NCBI GenBank assembly: GCA_035222895.1
Contig: JAVYIG010000902.1
Coordinates: 124,001 to 188,000 of the forward strand
Reading direction: 5' to 3'
Source: Strongylocentrotus droebachiensis
Taxonomy: Eukaryota; Echinodermata; Echinoidea; Camarodonta; Strongylocentrotidae
Length of the DNA stretch: 64,000 nt
A program made the position numbers and the translations under genes. The notes under the pieces were generated by a model. That model made no database searches, had not been told where the DNA came from, and saw nothing but the letters and a program-made list of their open reading frames with translations. Shown here in pieces: positions 1-12,200 of this stretch; positions within the stretch are counted from its first letter, which is position 1, and each line of letters starts with the position of its first letter.

Positions 1-416
1 AATCCATTTTTGTCCACCTTAGTTGTACACGCTTTTTAAGAGGTAAAAAAATTATTTTCTCAAGAGTATTCAGTTGCTTGCTTTTACACTAGACACAATG
101 CAATAGACATTCATTGATTATTGGAGACTTGTAAATACTTTTTAGGTAACATGAATTGCTTCACTAAGAATATAAGCTTCTAAGTACACACTCAAAAAAC
201 CAAAAGTTTGTTATACCATCCAAGTGACTACCATAGGTAACTAGTCACTTGCCCCCAGGCAATATACTGCCTATATCGACTATATTCTGAACCCTGGGTC
301 TCTCTGTGCAAAGACTATCAGTATTTATATAAGCCTCTTCAGGTGTATTTCCATTGCTCTTTTTTCAAAGAGGGACTATTTTAACATAATATATAGATAA
401 TATTTTATAAACTTAC
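1..416. other. Intron sequence of the ENTPD gene, window edge
   Basis: AT-rich non-coding sequence lying 3' of the exon that ends at 417. No further apyrase exon is visible here, so the next exon lies outside the window. Confidence 0.6.
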
Positions 417-3400
417 CTGAAAGCTGATCTATATCACTTGATCCAACAAAGATTGGGTTTTCTTTCTCTCGCTTTAATATCTCCAGTCTAGCAGCTTTAA
501 GTCCAAGACCTAGAAAACTAGAAATTGAACAAAAAGATATTAATAATTCCTACTAAGAAAAGAGCTGTCTAAAAAAAAATTAACACAGACTATAAATCTA
601 GTGCACAGATGACCATGTCTACCCTCGCTCTTCTTTACATATGTAATAAGAAATACTTTCACAGATTTTACCACTTTTACATGCAAGCAATCATTCAGTT
701 TTCTTCTCTTTCTTGTCTTTTCCGCTTCAAACGTCCTGGCTCTCTGATACCTTCAACACACAAACACCTTCTTTAACATCTATAGCTTTTCTCTTCACAA
801 ATCAAAATAAAAACGTATCAAAATCAAACCTTTTTGTGTAGAGCTTGTAGTTATGATGAAGGAATGGGTATGTCTTGATGTGATTTCCATGTATATGATG
901 AGACAATGTTTCTTCAATTTGAGGTAAGAAGGTGACCTGAGTTGACCCTCCTCCCATGTCCAGTGTACCTCTTGTTTCTGGGGTTGAGCTTATGAGAGCT
1001 CCTTCAGAATATATGATGAAAATAGAGTGATGGATAAAATTATTGTAGTCTGCTCTCCATCTCTTGCTAATTTAAACATACTCATTACTCTGTGCATCAA
1101 AATCTTAACTTTTCTACTACATGAACCACATCTGCTGTTTTAATGCCATGACAGACTATAGAATTTCTATATCAGTCCATCAGAAATTATTCCTGGATTA
1201 CAAAACTTTTACACATCTTTAAGGTGATAATTCATCAACGAATAACTCATATTTAATGTACAATTGTTGTAATTTAGCAAACAGAGAATATTAATTCAAT
1301 CCCTTTATTTACAAGCAAAAACATATCTTCATGATGTCAAACATATCAATGTAAATAAATGGCTTTACTGAAATGTAAAATAAAAATCTATAAACCTCAC
1401 TGACATACACAATACAATATAGCAACAACAGTAATACTACAAACATACCCATTGGTTGAAATTTATTTTCTATAAATCTTTTTTTCTACATAAGAAAAAA
1501 AAAAGGGTCAGAAGAGACAATGATAAAACATCAAATCAAGAGATTTTTGAAAGGGTAACTTAAAAACTTACCATTAAGAAAATTGACTGTGACCCACATG
1601 AAAATGCCCTCGTCTGTTCCATTCATAATGTCAACAGTGGCTTGAGGAGTTTCAACATGAAGCAAAGAGCTCTTGAACAGTGAATATACCTGTATAACAT
1701 GGAATGGAAAAGTAACAGATGGTTTGACTATATCAAACATAACACAGCTGAATCAATGAAACCTATTGAAACAATCTTTGGTTACCTGTCCCAAAGTAAT
1801 ATCCCTTTGAATTACCAAAAGATAACATTATATACATTGAAAAATAATTTTGAAAGGATAATTAAACTTTTGCTTTAAATGAGATAAATAAAAATCAGGA
1901 AACAACAATGAATTTAAATACAAGAAAATAGATAATTTGTAACTTTTCCTCAGACAAAAAAGGGGGAGGTTTGATAGCATAACAGACATGAGCCATGCAA
2001 TAAAAACAAATCTCATGACTCTAATTTCAAATTTTAAAGACTGCACAAAACTGCAAGTTATAATAATAATAATAATAATAATAGCCTAATAGTCCACTCC
2101 AAATTTTATTAAACCGAAACGGAAATTCTTTTTGCCCAATTGATCGTGAGCCCGGCAGCCACTGAGCATCAATCATCACCATTCGAGTTAACTTGATGAT
2201 CATATTACTTCATATTTCCTTCCTATTCTTGTGCCACCAGTTTGTGCCTATTACAGTACCGTAAATCTCTGTGTGTGAGGCGCACTTTTTTGCCGCCGAA
2301 AAAAATTGAAAGTCGGGGGTGCGTCTTATACACAGGTACAGATTTTTTTTTTTTAAGTTTCGATTTATGGTGCTATACCTGGCAATGTCTCCCAGCTCAG
2401 TAATCGGTGTGTTGACTCACCACTCGGAAACTACAACAACAATCAAATTTGTCTGTCATCTTGGTTTGAAAGTAATCTTTCTAATAGATCTCAATATGTA
2501 GTTTATAATAATAATTCCTCTTTTTTTTCTATTACACATGGTGTACCACAGGGTACTATCCTAGGTACTCTATTGTTTTTAATTTATGATCTTACACATT
2601 CTTCTAAAAACGACATTGTTACTATTATTTGTGACAAGTTCACAAGCACAAATCGGCGCCTTCAACTGCAGCTCCATGTTAAATGAAGGTCCTTCCCCGC
2701 ATGGGTTTTCGGCAACAACAAAAAAAAAAAAAAAAAAAGAAGTTTTTTTTGCCCCCAAAATAGGGGTGTGCCTTATACACAGGTGCGTCTTATACACAGA
2801 GATTTACGGTATGTAATTCCTTTTAGTGAGGGTTACAGAGTGCCTAATAAAAGTCATACTCACTTCATCTAGGAGAGCTTTTGCCTTCTTCTCTGGTATA
2901 AGTCTAAGACCAGCAGTAGCTTTCAAGGCCACTGGGGTCGTTGACCAATGGCTGGATGGAATTGATTGCAATGCTACATTCAAAAGTACTTTCAGGGAGG
3001 CTGCTCCCTGAAAAATGAAAAATGAAATCAGTGTTCAGAAATCTGTCACTTTTACCAAATTACCAACAAATAGATGACAAAAGGAAAGTAGTTGTATCTT
3101 TAGGCAACTGTAAATGTCACTTGTAGAATCTGGTAAAAAAACATGATGAACCTTATAACTATAATGTTACCACCTTGATCATTGATATTAATTGATATTA
3201 TATTCCATATACCAAGAATCTTGCTCTACGATTGGTCAAAAGTTAATCACATGATGAAACATCTGAATGTACACGCAAGATAGCTACATCCAGATCGCCT
3301 CGGAAGTGATAGTTTGTCCCATCACCTTCACCAACAGTAATTATTTGCTTTAATTTGTATCTCTCTTTGTCTGTAGAATGTGAAGCAAGTGAAATAATGT

Positions 3401-4597
3401 TTTGTATCCAGTGGAAAAGGTGCTATATAAATTGCAACCACATGTACATGTATTATTATAATTATTATGAATAACACTACAATCCTACAACAGCAGTTTA
3501 TTCAAAGATTGAATTAAAAGTGAACATACCTCGGATGGATTATCTGCATACTGTGCAAGAGGAAGGTTCGTGAAGTTGAAAACTTCTGATATCAGGATTG
3601 GTGGAATACCTGGGGGGGGGGGGAGGAAGAAAATTACTCTAGATTTTATTAACACTCTAGGTGTATTTTAAATTATTTTTAAAGTATACATGTACTCTAC
3701 TAATAAAAACAAGATATAAGATATACATGTACAATATAAACTTTGCTAGTTTGCTGTAACTCATAGTATTATGGATCAGCTTTAGGTCTCCCATGAAGCT
3801 TACTAACACTTAGATTCTATGTTTGACTCCATGTTCTAATGCCAATGCCCTGTGGTTGACTAGTACCATTTCACTTAATTTCATTGGACAAACTGCAAAT
3901 GTATTTACATTAAATCCTATGGCAAACAGAGTCATTAGTTCAGCCATATACATAGCTCACTAATTTACCCATTTTCAGGTCTGGTGACGTTTAAGATTGA
4001 TTGAAACAGAGCTGGATGTAGTTCATGTGTGACTAAAATATGAAGATAGTGGATGACTGATGATTTACAACTTCTATCAATATTGCATGGCGCTTTTTTT
4101 TCTTTTCATGCACAGCTGATATATTCCCTTTTATCTACTTCTGGAAATTTGACTACCCAGTAATGACATTTTCTATTGATCAGCTACTTTCAAATTCACC
4201 TTGGGGAGTTTCTTGGAAATGGAAGACATGGACCCTGGAACCAGTACTGCCTGCATCAAACATAACACCATAGTAATCATCATTCTGCTTGACCTCAGAT
4301 ACATCATCATCATCGCTCTTCCACCTCATATCTTTGTGACTAATATGGATGTAATCATAATCTTGAGACACGACTGCATCTGAAGATGACATCTGTTTCC
4401 TGGTCAGGTAAAAGAGGGAGATTCCGAACAAGATGACCGATACAGCCAGGATCTTACAAGACACCCGCTGCATTGTGTTGAGGACCAGTGATGACTCGGA
4501 TCATCAATGGCAGCAGCATCTGCAACTAGAACTTCCTCGGCCAACATGGAGCACTTGGTTTAACAACTTATGGAACATAACTGGTGAACTGATGATC
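417..4597 (-). CDS. ENTPD5/6: ENTPD5/6-type ectonucleoside triphosphate diphosphohydrolase (apyrase), 5' part of gene
   Basis: This enzyme family hydrolyses nucleoside di- and triphosphates, mostly in the secretory pathway or outside the cell. Exons (minus strand) are 4597-4200 (ATG at 4473), 3609-3530, 3007-2864, 1689-1572, 1001-830 and 517-417. All have GT-AG borders and their phases join cleanly, giving about 296 residues. Residues 8-23 form a single hydrophobic segment after a short basic N-terminus, as in a type II anchor. Apyrase conserved regions follow in order: [13 protein letters not shown] (ACR1), [11 protein letters not shown] (ACR2), [17 protein letters not shown] (ACR3, with the catalytic Glu) and [12 protein letters not shown] (ACR4). 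The segment [15 protein letters not shown] is typical of ENTPD5/6. The gene continues left of position 417, so the C-terminus and ACR5 are not visible. The family call is secure; choosing ENTPD5 or ENTPD6 is not, although the N-terminal anchor favours ENTPD6. Confidence 0.9.
2055..2180 (-). repeat. Interspersed repeat with (TTA)n tail, copy 1 (SINE-like 3' end)
   Basis: A (TAA)n run is followed by a block (about 2090-2175) that recurs at 61670-61730, with the shared core ATTCTTTTTGCCCAATTGAT and GAGCCCGGCAGCCACTGAGC. Read on the minus strand, both copies end in a (TTA)n tail, as a SINE or LINE 3' end would. Confidence 0.6.
2257..2811. mobile_element. Non-autonomous TIR transposon flanked by TA (Tc1/mariner-like), carrying a LINE fragment
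   Basis: Terminal inverted repeats CCGTAAATCTCTGTGT (left, 2259) and ACACAGAGATTTACGG (right, to 2809) are flanked on both sides by TA, the usual Tc1/mariner target duplication. The sub-terminal parts repeat GCGTCTTATACACAG. There is no transposase frame inside. The interior holds a reverse-transcriptase fragment (listed separately). Confidence 0.75.
2462..2594 (+). pseudogene. LINE reverse-transcriptase fragment
   Basis: Translation of the plus strand gives [13 protein letters not shown], then [18 protein letters not shown]. The second string is the conserved palm block of non-LTR reverse transcriptases (GVPQGSxLGPLLFLxYxND). Only about 43 residues survive, with neither catalytic YADD box nor endonuclease. 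It lies between the two ends of the TA-flanked element. Confidence 0.8.
3385..3472 (+). repeat. Truncated SINE/LINE 3' tail
   Basis: The motif GGTGCTATATAAATTGCAA followed by an ATTATTAT tail resembles the 3' end of the SINE at 28589-28875 (GGCGCTATATATGCACTGTAA, then ATTATT). No 5' head is recognisable. Confidence 0.5.
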
Positions 4598-4744
4598 CTG
4601 AAAATATATACAACAAATTTACTTCAAATTATGAATGATACTCACATACAAATATCGTTGAAATGCAAAGTTTGGGGCATGAAATATACTTTCATACATG
4701 ATCATATTATAGAATCAGACAATTTTTAATGTAGAGCATTATAC

Positions 4745-5425
4745 TAGGGTGTCTGATCGCGCACTCAGTTTTGTGTGCTAAAATCCTCCCCATAGAGATT
4801 GCACACATCCCTATGTAGTCCATGTGCATTGCGCGCTCATGCAAACTTGGTCAATGATTTTATTACCAAAATGAAATTCAAACCAATATATCTCGTGATC
4901 CTGAAGGTGATACTCAATAAGTGAGGTGTCATATGAAAGAGCAGGTTTTTCTCCACATTCTGCAAAGGGGCTCACCCCCAAAATTCTAAAAATATCTTGC
5001 TTAAAACAGCGATTTAAACATTGTTTCCATGGTAACTCGGAGATTTACCAATTTTATTAATCAAGCCCCCGAGGGATAAGTTGGGCCAGCTGTAAGGAAT
5101 ATATCCATGCGCTTATTTTTTCTCTAGTCCCAAGGGATCACGAGGCCTTTCAGTTTGAAAATACCCTTACTCCACGTTTTGCATATCGTGCTGTACAACT
5201 TTTGAGCAAAAATTATAACTTGGCGTGAACCACTTTTTTGTCCATTCTGACCAAAAAGCTATGAATATTGCAGAGTTTTTGAGGGGCTGTATCTTTTGAT
5301 AGAAACATTGGTGAGTCTTGAAATTTGAAATGTATTATTCTGATTACATTTTTTATTCAAATATCCAACAAAAATGGTGAAAAACAATCCCAAATTGAAA
5401 ATTGAAAAATCGTTCAGACACCCTA
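4745..5425. mobile_element. 681-bp non-autonomous TIR transposon with 7-bp target duplication
   Basis: The ends TAGGGTGTCTGATCG and CGTTCAGACACCCTA are inverted repeats with one mismatch. The flanks carry an identical ATTATAC at 4738-4744 and 5426-5432. No coding capacity is seen. A 7-bp duplication fits P-like or Dada-like elements, but the family cannot be fixed from the ends alone. It lies in the 5' intron or UTR region of the ENTPD gene. Confidence 0.85.
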
Positions 5426-5471
5426 ATTATACCCTCCTTGCCCCCTGCATAAAATGTTGATTGCATACCGT

Positions 5472-5570
5472 ACCGACGGTGGGGTGTGGGTGCGCGTGTG
5501 TCCAGTTAGCGACCGTAAACTAAGATTACAGTCGCTAACTTAACACACATGCACGCCCGCACCCGACTGT
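5472..5570. repeat. Long imperfect hairpin
   Basis: The arm containing GGGTGCGCGTGTGT and GTTAGCGAC is mirrored by GTCGCTAAC and ACACACATGCACGCCCGCACCC, with a loop of about 17 bases. The arms are roughly 40 bases with small bulges. It is much more GC-rich than its surroundings. Confidence 0.7.
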
Positions 5571-5774
5571 CGCGTTGTCGGGACGTCATGTGATTGTATT
5601 GTGCTGCAGTTTGCCGTAAATCCTCGACTTTTAGATCTAAATCATGACCTTTATTTGGACATTTGATGAATATTTACTTCATTAACTAAGTCGACTAAGA
5701 ATATGAGTTCCTTTTGTAATGCACCCCTCCTTACGTTACGGGTCAAAGTTTTGATAGACTTCTGAACTAGCGCC

Positions 5775-5816
5775 TAATGTTTTTATGATATTGATATCAA
5801 TATCATAAAAAACATT
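5775..5816. repeat. Near-perfect AT palindrome
   Basis: A palindrome centred on TATTGATATCAATA (about 5795), with arms of about 20 bases extending to AATG and CATT and one extra A in the right arm. Confidence 0.8.
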
Positions 5817-6151
5817 ATCACCGAGCCCTATTAAAGCTATCTTCACAGCTTACGATATTCGACGAAGCCGAAACACCATAACTGAGCTGAGCTGAGCTAT
5901 TGCATTCGACAGCCTTACGCTGACGCTTGCGCGGCCGGGCCGAGCCCCGGACATCACCAAGCTGCCAAGCAGTTCAGACTGCAAGAGCCGTCGTACGTCG
6001 TCAGAGCAGATGTATTCTCCTTCAAAATACGTTTAACTCATCTCACTTTCTTTACAAAGTTACATTTCTTCGTTCTCACACGATCAAATCATAAAATCGC
6101 GTGAAATTCAAAATGTAGACCTTAAATCAGTAAAAATCACAGAGATCTTAC

Positions 6152-6200
6152 CTGTACTCTAGCCGATTGACGTGGCGAAGTTAATTTTCAAATTGGTAAT
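6152..6200 (-). other. Possible 5' untranslated exon of the ENTPD gene
   Basis: On the minus strand a good splice donor (AGAGTACAG|GTAAGA) lies at 6152/6151, upstream of the coding exon that begins at 4597 with acceptor TTTTCAG. The upstream limit of the exon is unknown, so the outer coordinate is arbitrary. The 5870-6010 stretch, rich in CG and GC, would lie in intron 1 and may be part of the promoter region. There is no transcript evidence. Confidence 0.35.
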
Positions 6201-6736
6201 TAATTTCACATGCATGATCGATAACGCGATATGCGATATGCATATACCGGTAATTATGTGGACTTAGATCTAATTTGAGGACATTGAAAATGTGGAAAAG
6301 AGGTGGGCTGTACACAAAAAAAAAGCACAGCTCATAAACACATATCACCTATACAGGAACAAAACAACAATTTAAAACAAAAAAAGTAGATTAATAATAA
6401 CATAGAATAGAATAAAAATAGAAATAGAAATATAAATGAAAACGGGGAAGGTGCATGAATATTAAAATGTACAATACAGTTACAGGGGGGGGGCTACTAA
6501 TCTATAGTTACTGAAAATAAATAAATATCAGATTAAAAAAAAAAAGCAGAATAATGATGATTATTAGAATAGTAAAGAATAGGGGAAGGTGGATATACAT
6601 GGGGGGGGGTAAACAATGCTAATCCAGTTACCTATAGATTGAATGCAAATAAATATCTATTGACTGTATAGGTGACTAGGTGTACAGTAGATGGGAATTT
6701 CAGCTTACGTTTAAAGCTTACAGATTACAGAACAGT

Positions 6737-7390
6737 CTAAAGAGTTCCAATACGGTGGTCCAGTATATATGCAAGTGTATTAATCCTAAGCTGAGTTCTA
6801 TTGCCATGGGAACCCTTCTCCAACTGATACATGAGATATCCCAGACATAGAAAGTATATATCTTTTACCTTCATCATGCATAGCTTGTCAGTGAGTGCGC
6901 CTATATAAGCTGCCGAAATAATTCTCACTGCTCTCTTTTGAACTTTGGAGCAGAATTTTATCTAGGAAGGATTTGGCTGCCGGCTCCCAAGGCCCCCAGG
7001 CAAGCACACCATAATTTAAGTATGGCAAAAGTAAGGAAGCTATAGAGTACAACATACTAAGTACATTTCTAGGGAAATCAAACTTCAATTTGTTGATCAT
7101 ACCAACATTAAAGGGCACTTTATTTAAATGAGTAGTATGCATCTTCCAAGTCAATGTGGAGCCCTAGAAATGTAATAAATGAAACCTTTTCAATTTTTAC
7201 CTGATCAAAGACTACATTACCAGGCATTACTCTGTCACTATTACTGAATAACATATTTGTTTTTCAATAAATTAAATGACAGTTTATATTTGCATGAATC
7301 CATTTAGTCAATACACAAAGCTCTCTATTTACAATTTCTAAAAGAATTTCTAATTTTCTATGAGAACAGAAGTATCGTCTACGAATAGCG
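6737..7390 (-). pseudogene. LINE (non-LTR retrotransposon) fragment, reverse-transcriptase C-terminal part
   Basis: Minus-strand translation gives, in order: a VDDTSVLI box (the F/YADD catalytic motif, near 7380), a region of the TKWIHAN type, FSNSDRVMPGNVVFDQVKIEKVSFITFLGLHIDLE, INKLKFDFPRNVLSMLYSIASLLLPYLNYGVLAWG, and finally RINTLAYILD-type sequence in a shifted frame. This order matches the thumb and C-terminal region of Jockey/CR1/RTE-type LINEs (FLGxxID, LYxxxxxPxLxYxxxxWG). Stops and frame changes show a dead copy. The 6300-6735 stretch beyond it is AT-rich with G-runs and may be its 3' part, but shows no clear tail. Confidence 0.8.
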
Positions 7391-7559
7391 AAAAAGAAAT
7401 TATATTATATTATATTATAATTATGCGCCATTTCGTAGAACTATCATTCATTATTTTCGCTCCAACATTGCACCAGCCTATCACCAAAAGATTATATGGA
7501 ACTATTCAAATATGTTTGATATTATGTCAAATTCATTCAGAAGAAATAAATCAGTCAGT

Positions 7560-9286
7560 CAGAGACAATATTTCTCATTAAAGCTATCGACTCCCAGTGG
7601 CGGATCCGGGGGGGGGGCACAGGGGGCACGTGCCCCCCCCCCCCGGCCAAAATAAAATATGACAAAATCAGCCCTAAATTCGCCCAAAATATCCAGTATA
7701 TATATATGCCAATGGCTGACCTAAAAAGGTAACCTTACCTCCTCCCCCCCCCCCCCGCTTATTCAGCGGCTGGCTGAGACGTTGCGATTTTTTTGGGACT
7801 AAAAAAATATATATATATATGTTCTCTTTCCCACACTCTTTCCCACTAAAAAGTAGTAACCGAGGGGGCAGGGGTACAATGCCCAAATATTATATAAACG
7901 AACTGTGCCTCATTTTAGAAATATACTCGTGCTCGTTTTCAAAGCTATCTAATGTTACTTTTAAATCTATAACAAGTGTGCCCTTTTTACACTAAAACTG
8001 TTGCCCCTTTAAACTACCTTGGCATATACCACTGCTAAAACATGCATTTTCTACCTACCATCATCAATAAACCTCATACCCTTTTTAAATTCGTATAGAA
8101 TTCCAAAGTAATCATTTGCTCTTTGTTCAGGAAAATAAAAGTTAACAGATTTTTGTAACAGATGTTAATAGCTAAATTTTAAATTCACAGAACAAAAATG
8201 ATTGCATCAATATTACTCAGAAGTTATCACACAATTTTTCACTGAAGGTCATTGAAACACAATTTAATTACTGACTGTTATATAAAGTTTAATTGATATT
8301 TGGGTATTAGAATTGCAAAATTTGTAAAAACTATTTTGAAACATTTGCTGGTAGGTCTGGGAATTTTTTTGCTCGCTTCCAAATGGAATGAAATATATTC
8401 TGCAATTGTTATGTATATGACTTCAAATTTTGATATATTATTACCATTACCATCATCGTCCTCATCAACATTATTATAAGCCTATATCAATAGCTCATAA
8501 TTATGGAGGCCATTAAAAAGTAGCAAATGTATATGCTTTGTTAAGCTGGCTTAGGTTACAAATATCGAGTTGAGAGAAATAATGTATCTATAGACTAATT
8601 CACGAACGGAATGCATAATTGATTTCATACTCTTAATACTGAGTTACATCAGGTAAGAGAAAATATTTATGCGATAGAAATTGAATACAAGATATTGTAT
8701 GCTTCGTTCAATGGAGTAAAAGTAGGATGAAAAGTTACTAGATGCATGAACAGAAAACGAAACAGCTCATTACAGAAAATATAATATGATATCGGAAAAA
8801 AAATACAAAAATGAACAATATAAAGTAAGAGGAAACTAATACGTTTTGCCAGAACCAGTATTATATAATGTTCGGATAAAAATGATGGACCACATAATAT
8901 CACCCGGGAAGATAGTTGAATAAATGCTAATTAGGGCTACCGGTAGATCTATGTCTTTTACAAAGTTTGCTCACCAATAATGCAATGTGTTTTGTTCCAC
9001 ATGTCAGCTCCTTATGCAATATGACTTAAACAGAAGAGTAAGTACTAAAAGTTATACATAAACAAAGTAATACCGTTTTGTGGGGAATTTAAATTTCGAT
9101 CAGCATAATAATTATGTCCTTAATATCATCATTATTGTTCAGCAGAGATGAGATTTAATAAGGAAGAGGCCTGTAGACATGCTTAAATAACGGTGATGAT
9201 GATGATGATGATGATAATAATAATAAAAACGATAATAATGATTTCATTTCATTTACTTTTCAGTTCTGAATACACACACAAATCAA
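7560..9286. other. Intergenic, AT-rich; no gene recognised
   Basis: It contains C- and G-runs at 7606-7643 and 7741-7756, a TATATA run at 7808-7820, and a GAT/TAA microsatellite at 9192-9240. A hAT-like end CAGTGGCGGATCC at 7595 has no convincing partner. No coding signal. Confidence 0.6.
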
Positions 9287-9294
9287 TATACAGT

Positions 9295-12200
9295 CAGGGG
9301 CGTCGCTAGACCTTTTTCAGTGGGGGGGGGGGGATGTAGAGGCCAACTATTACCGACAAAACTAGCGACCAATTACCGACAACATTTTAATGTCCAATAT
9401 CTATCTATAGTACTTGCATTATGCGCAAATGGTCATTTTCCTCGACGACATAAGAATTATTTCGTCAACTAAGTCAGCATCATAGCTGATATATTTTAAT
9501 GCAGGCGCGGAGCTAGGATCTAATTTTAGGGAGGGCGGTAGTGAGCAAGCGAATCACTTAAAGGGCGCTCATTAGGGGGTGTGGGTGAAAGGCGTCTAAA
9601 TAATTAGGAAACGAAGACGATTTATTGTACCTTTCTCGACTGTTAATCCTTGTCTAAATGAAGTTCCTCCCCCCCCCCCTCCCGCGCGAAGCGCAAAAGC
9701 TTTGACGTTTCATTAAATTATTATGAAAAGAAGACGATTTGCTGTACCGTTCCCTACTGTTAATCCTCGTCTGAATGAAGCTTTCCCCTCCGCGCGAAGC
9801 GCGGAAATTTTGACGTTTCATTAAATTATTAGAGAAATAAGTCGATTCGTTGTACCGTTCTCGACTCGTCTAAATAAAGTTTTATCCCTTCGCGCGAAAC
9901 GCGGATTTTTGGGGGTTTCATCACAATAGAGAAAGGAAGACGATTCGTCGTACCGTTTTCGACTCTTATTACTCCCTATTCATCTGAATTCAGTTCCCCC
10001 TCTCGCACGAAGCGAGAAAGCTTTGACGTTTCATTAAATTATTAGAGAGAGAAGACGATTCGTTTGTACCGTTTTCGACTCTTAATAAGCCCTATTTGAT
10101 GTACTGTTTTCGACTCTTAATCCTTATCTGAATTAAGTTGTCCCCCTTCCGCGCGAAGCGCGGAGGGTTTGGCGTTTCATTAAATTATTTGAGAAAGTAG
10201 ACGATTCGTTGTACCGTTTTCGACTCTTAATAAGCCCTAATATTGTCTGAATTCAGTTTCCCCCTCTCGCGCGAAGCGCTGAAGCTTTGACGTTTCATTA
10301 AATTATTAGAGAAAGAAGTCGATTCGTTGTACCGTTCTCGACTCGTCTAAATAAAGTTTTATCCCTTCGCGCGAAACGCGGATTTTTGGGGGTTTCATCA
10401 CAATAGAGAAAGGAAGACGATTCGTCGTACCGTTTTCGACTCTTATTACTCCCTATTCATCTGAATTCAGTTCCCCCTCTCGCACGAAGCGAGAAAGCTT
10501 TGACGTTTCATTAAATTATTAGAGAGAGAAGACGATTCGTTTGTACCGTTTTCGACTCTTAATAAGCCCTATTTGATGTACTGTTTTCGACTCTTAATCC
10601 TTATCTGAATTAAGTTGTCCCCCTTCCGCGCGAAGCGCTGAAGCTTTGACGTTTCATCAAATTATTAGAGAAAGAAGACGATTCGTTGTACCGTTTTCGA
10701 CTCTTAATAAGCCCTAATTATTCAATTGTCTGAATTCGGTTTCCCCCTCTCGCGCGAAGCGCTGAAGCTTTGACGTTTCATTAAATTATAAGGGAAAGTA
10801 GACGATTCGTTGTACCGTTTTCGACTCTTAATCAGCCCTAATTGTCTGAATTCAGTTTCCCCCTTTCGCGCGAAGCGCGGAAGCTTTGATGTTTCATTAA
10901 CTTATTAGAGAAAGAAGACGATTCGTTGTACCGTTTTCGACTCTTAATAAGCCCTAGTTGATGTACTGTTTTCGACTCTTAATCCTTATCTGAATTCAGT
11001 TGTCCCCCTTCCGCGCGAAGCGCGGAGGGTTTGGCGTTTCATTTAATTATTAGAGAAAGTAGACGATTCGTTGTACCGTTTTCGACTCTTAATAAGCCCT
11101 AATTGTTTTAATTCAGTTTCCCACTCCCGCGCGCAGCGCTGAAGCTTTGACGTTTCATTAAATTATTAGATAAAGTAGACGATTCGTTGTACCGTTTTTT
11201 ACTCTTAATCACTGAGCCCTAATTGTCTGAATTCAGTTCCCCCCCCCCTCTCGCGCAAAGCGCTGAAGCTTTGACGTTTCATTAAATTATTAGAGAAAGA
11301 AGACGATTCCGCGTTGTACCGTTTTCGACTCTTAATAAGCCCTACATGTATGAATTCAGTTTTATCCTTTAGCGCGAAGCGCGGAAGCTTTGAAGTTTCC
11401 TTAAAATATTAGAGAAAGAAGACGATTCGTTGTACTGTTTTGGTCTTGTCTAAATGAAGTTTTCCCCTTCCGCGCAAAGCGCGGAAGCTTTGATGTTTCA
11501 TTAAATTATTAGAGAAAGAAGACGATTCGTTGTACCGTTTTCGACTCTTAATAAGCCCTATTTGATGTACTGTTTTCGACTCTTAATCCTTATCTGAATT
11601 CAGTTGTCCCCCTTCCGCGCGAAGCGCGGAGGGTTTGGCGTTTCATTTAATTATTAGAGAAAGTAGACGATTCGTTGTACCGTTTTCGACTCTTAATAAG
11701 CCCTAACTGTTTGAATTCAGTTTCCCACTCCCGCGCGCAGCGCTGAAGCTTTGACGTTTCATTAAATTAATAGATAAAGTAGACGATTCGTTGTACCGTT
11801 TTCGACTCTTAATCACTGAGCCCTAATTGTCTGAATTCAGTTCCCCCCCCCCTCTCGCGCAAAGCGCTGAAGCTTTGACGTTTCATTAAATTATTAGAGA
11901 AAGAAGACGATTCCGCGTTGTACCGTTTTCGACTCTTAATAAGCCCTACATGTATGAATTCAGTTTTATCCTTTAGCGCGAAGCGCGGAAGCTTTGAAGT
12001 TTCCTTAAAATATTAGAGAAAGAAGACGATTCGTTGTACTGTTTTGGTCTCTTAATAAGCCCTATTTGATGTACTGTTTTCGACTCTTAATCCTTATCTG
12101 AATTCAGTTGTCCCCCTTCCGCGCGAAGCGCGGAGGGTTTGGCGTTTCGTTTAATTATTAGAGAAAGTAGACGATTCGTTGTACCGTTTTCGACTCTTAA

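Noticed and set aside
7595-8030. Possible hAT element starting CAGTGGCGGATCC
   Set aside because: No matching inverted end or target duplication was found; ACCACTG at about 8027 is too short to count.
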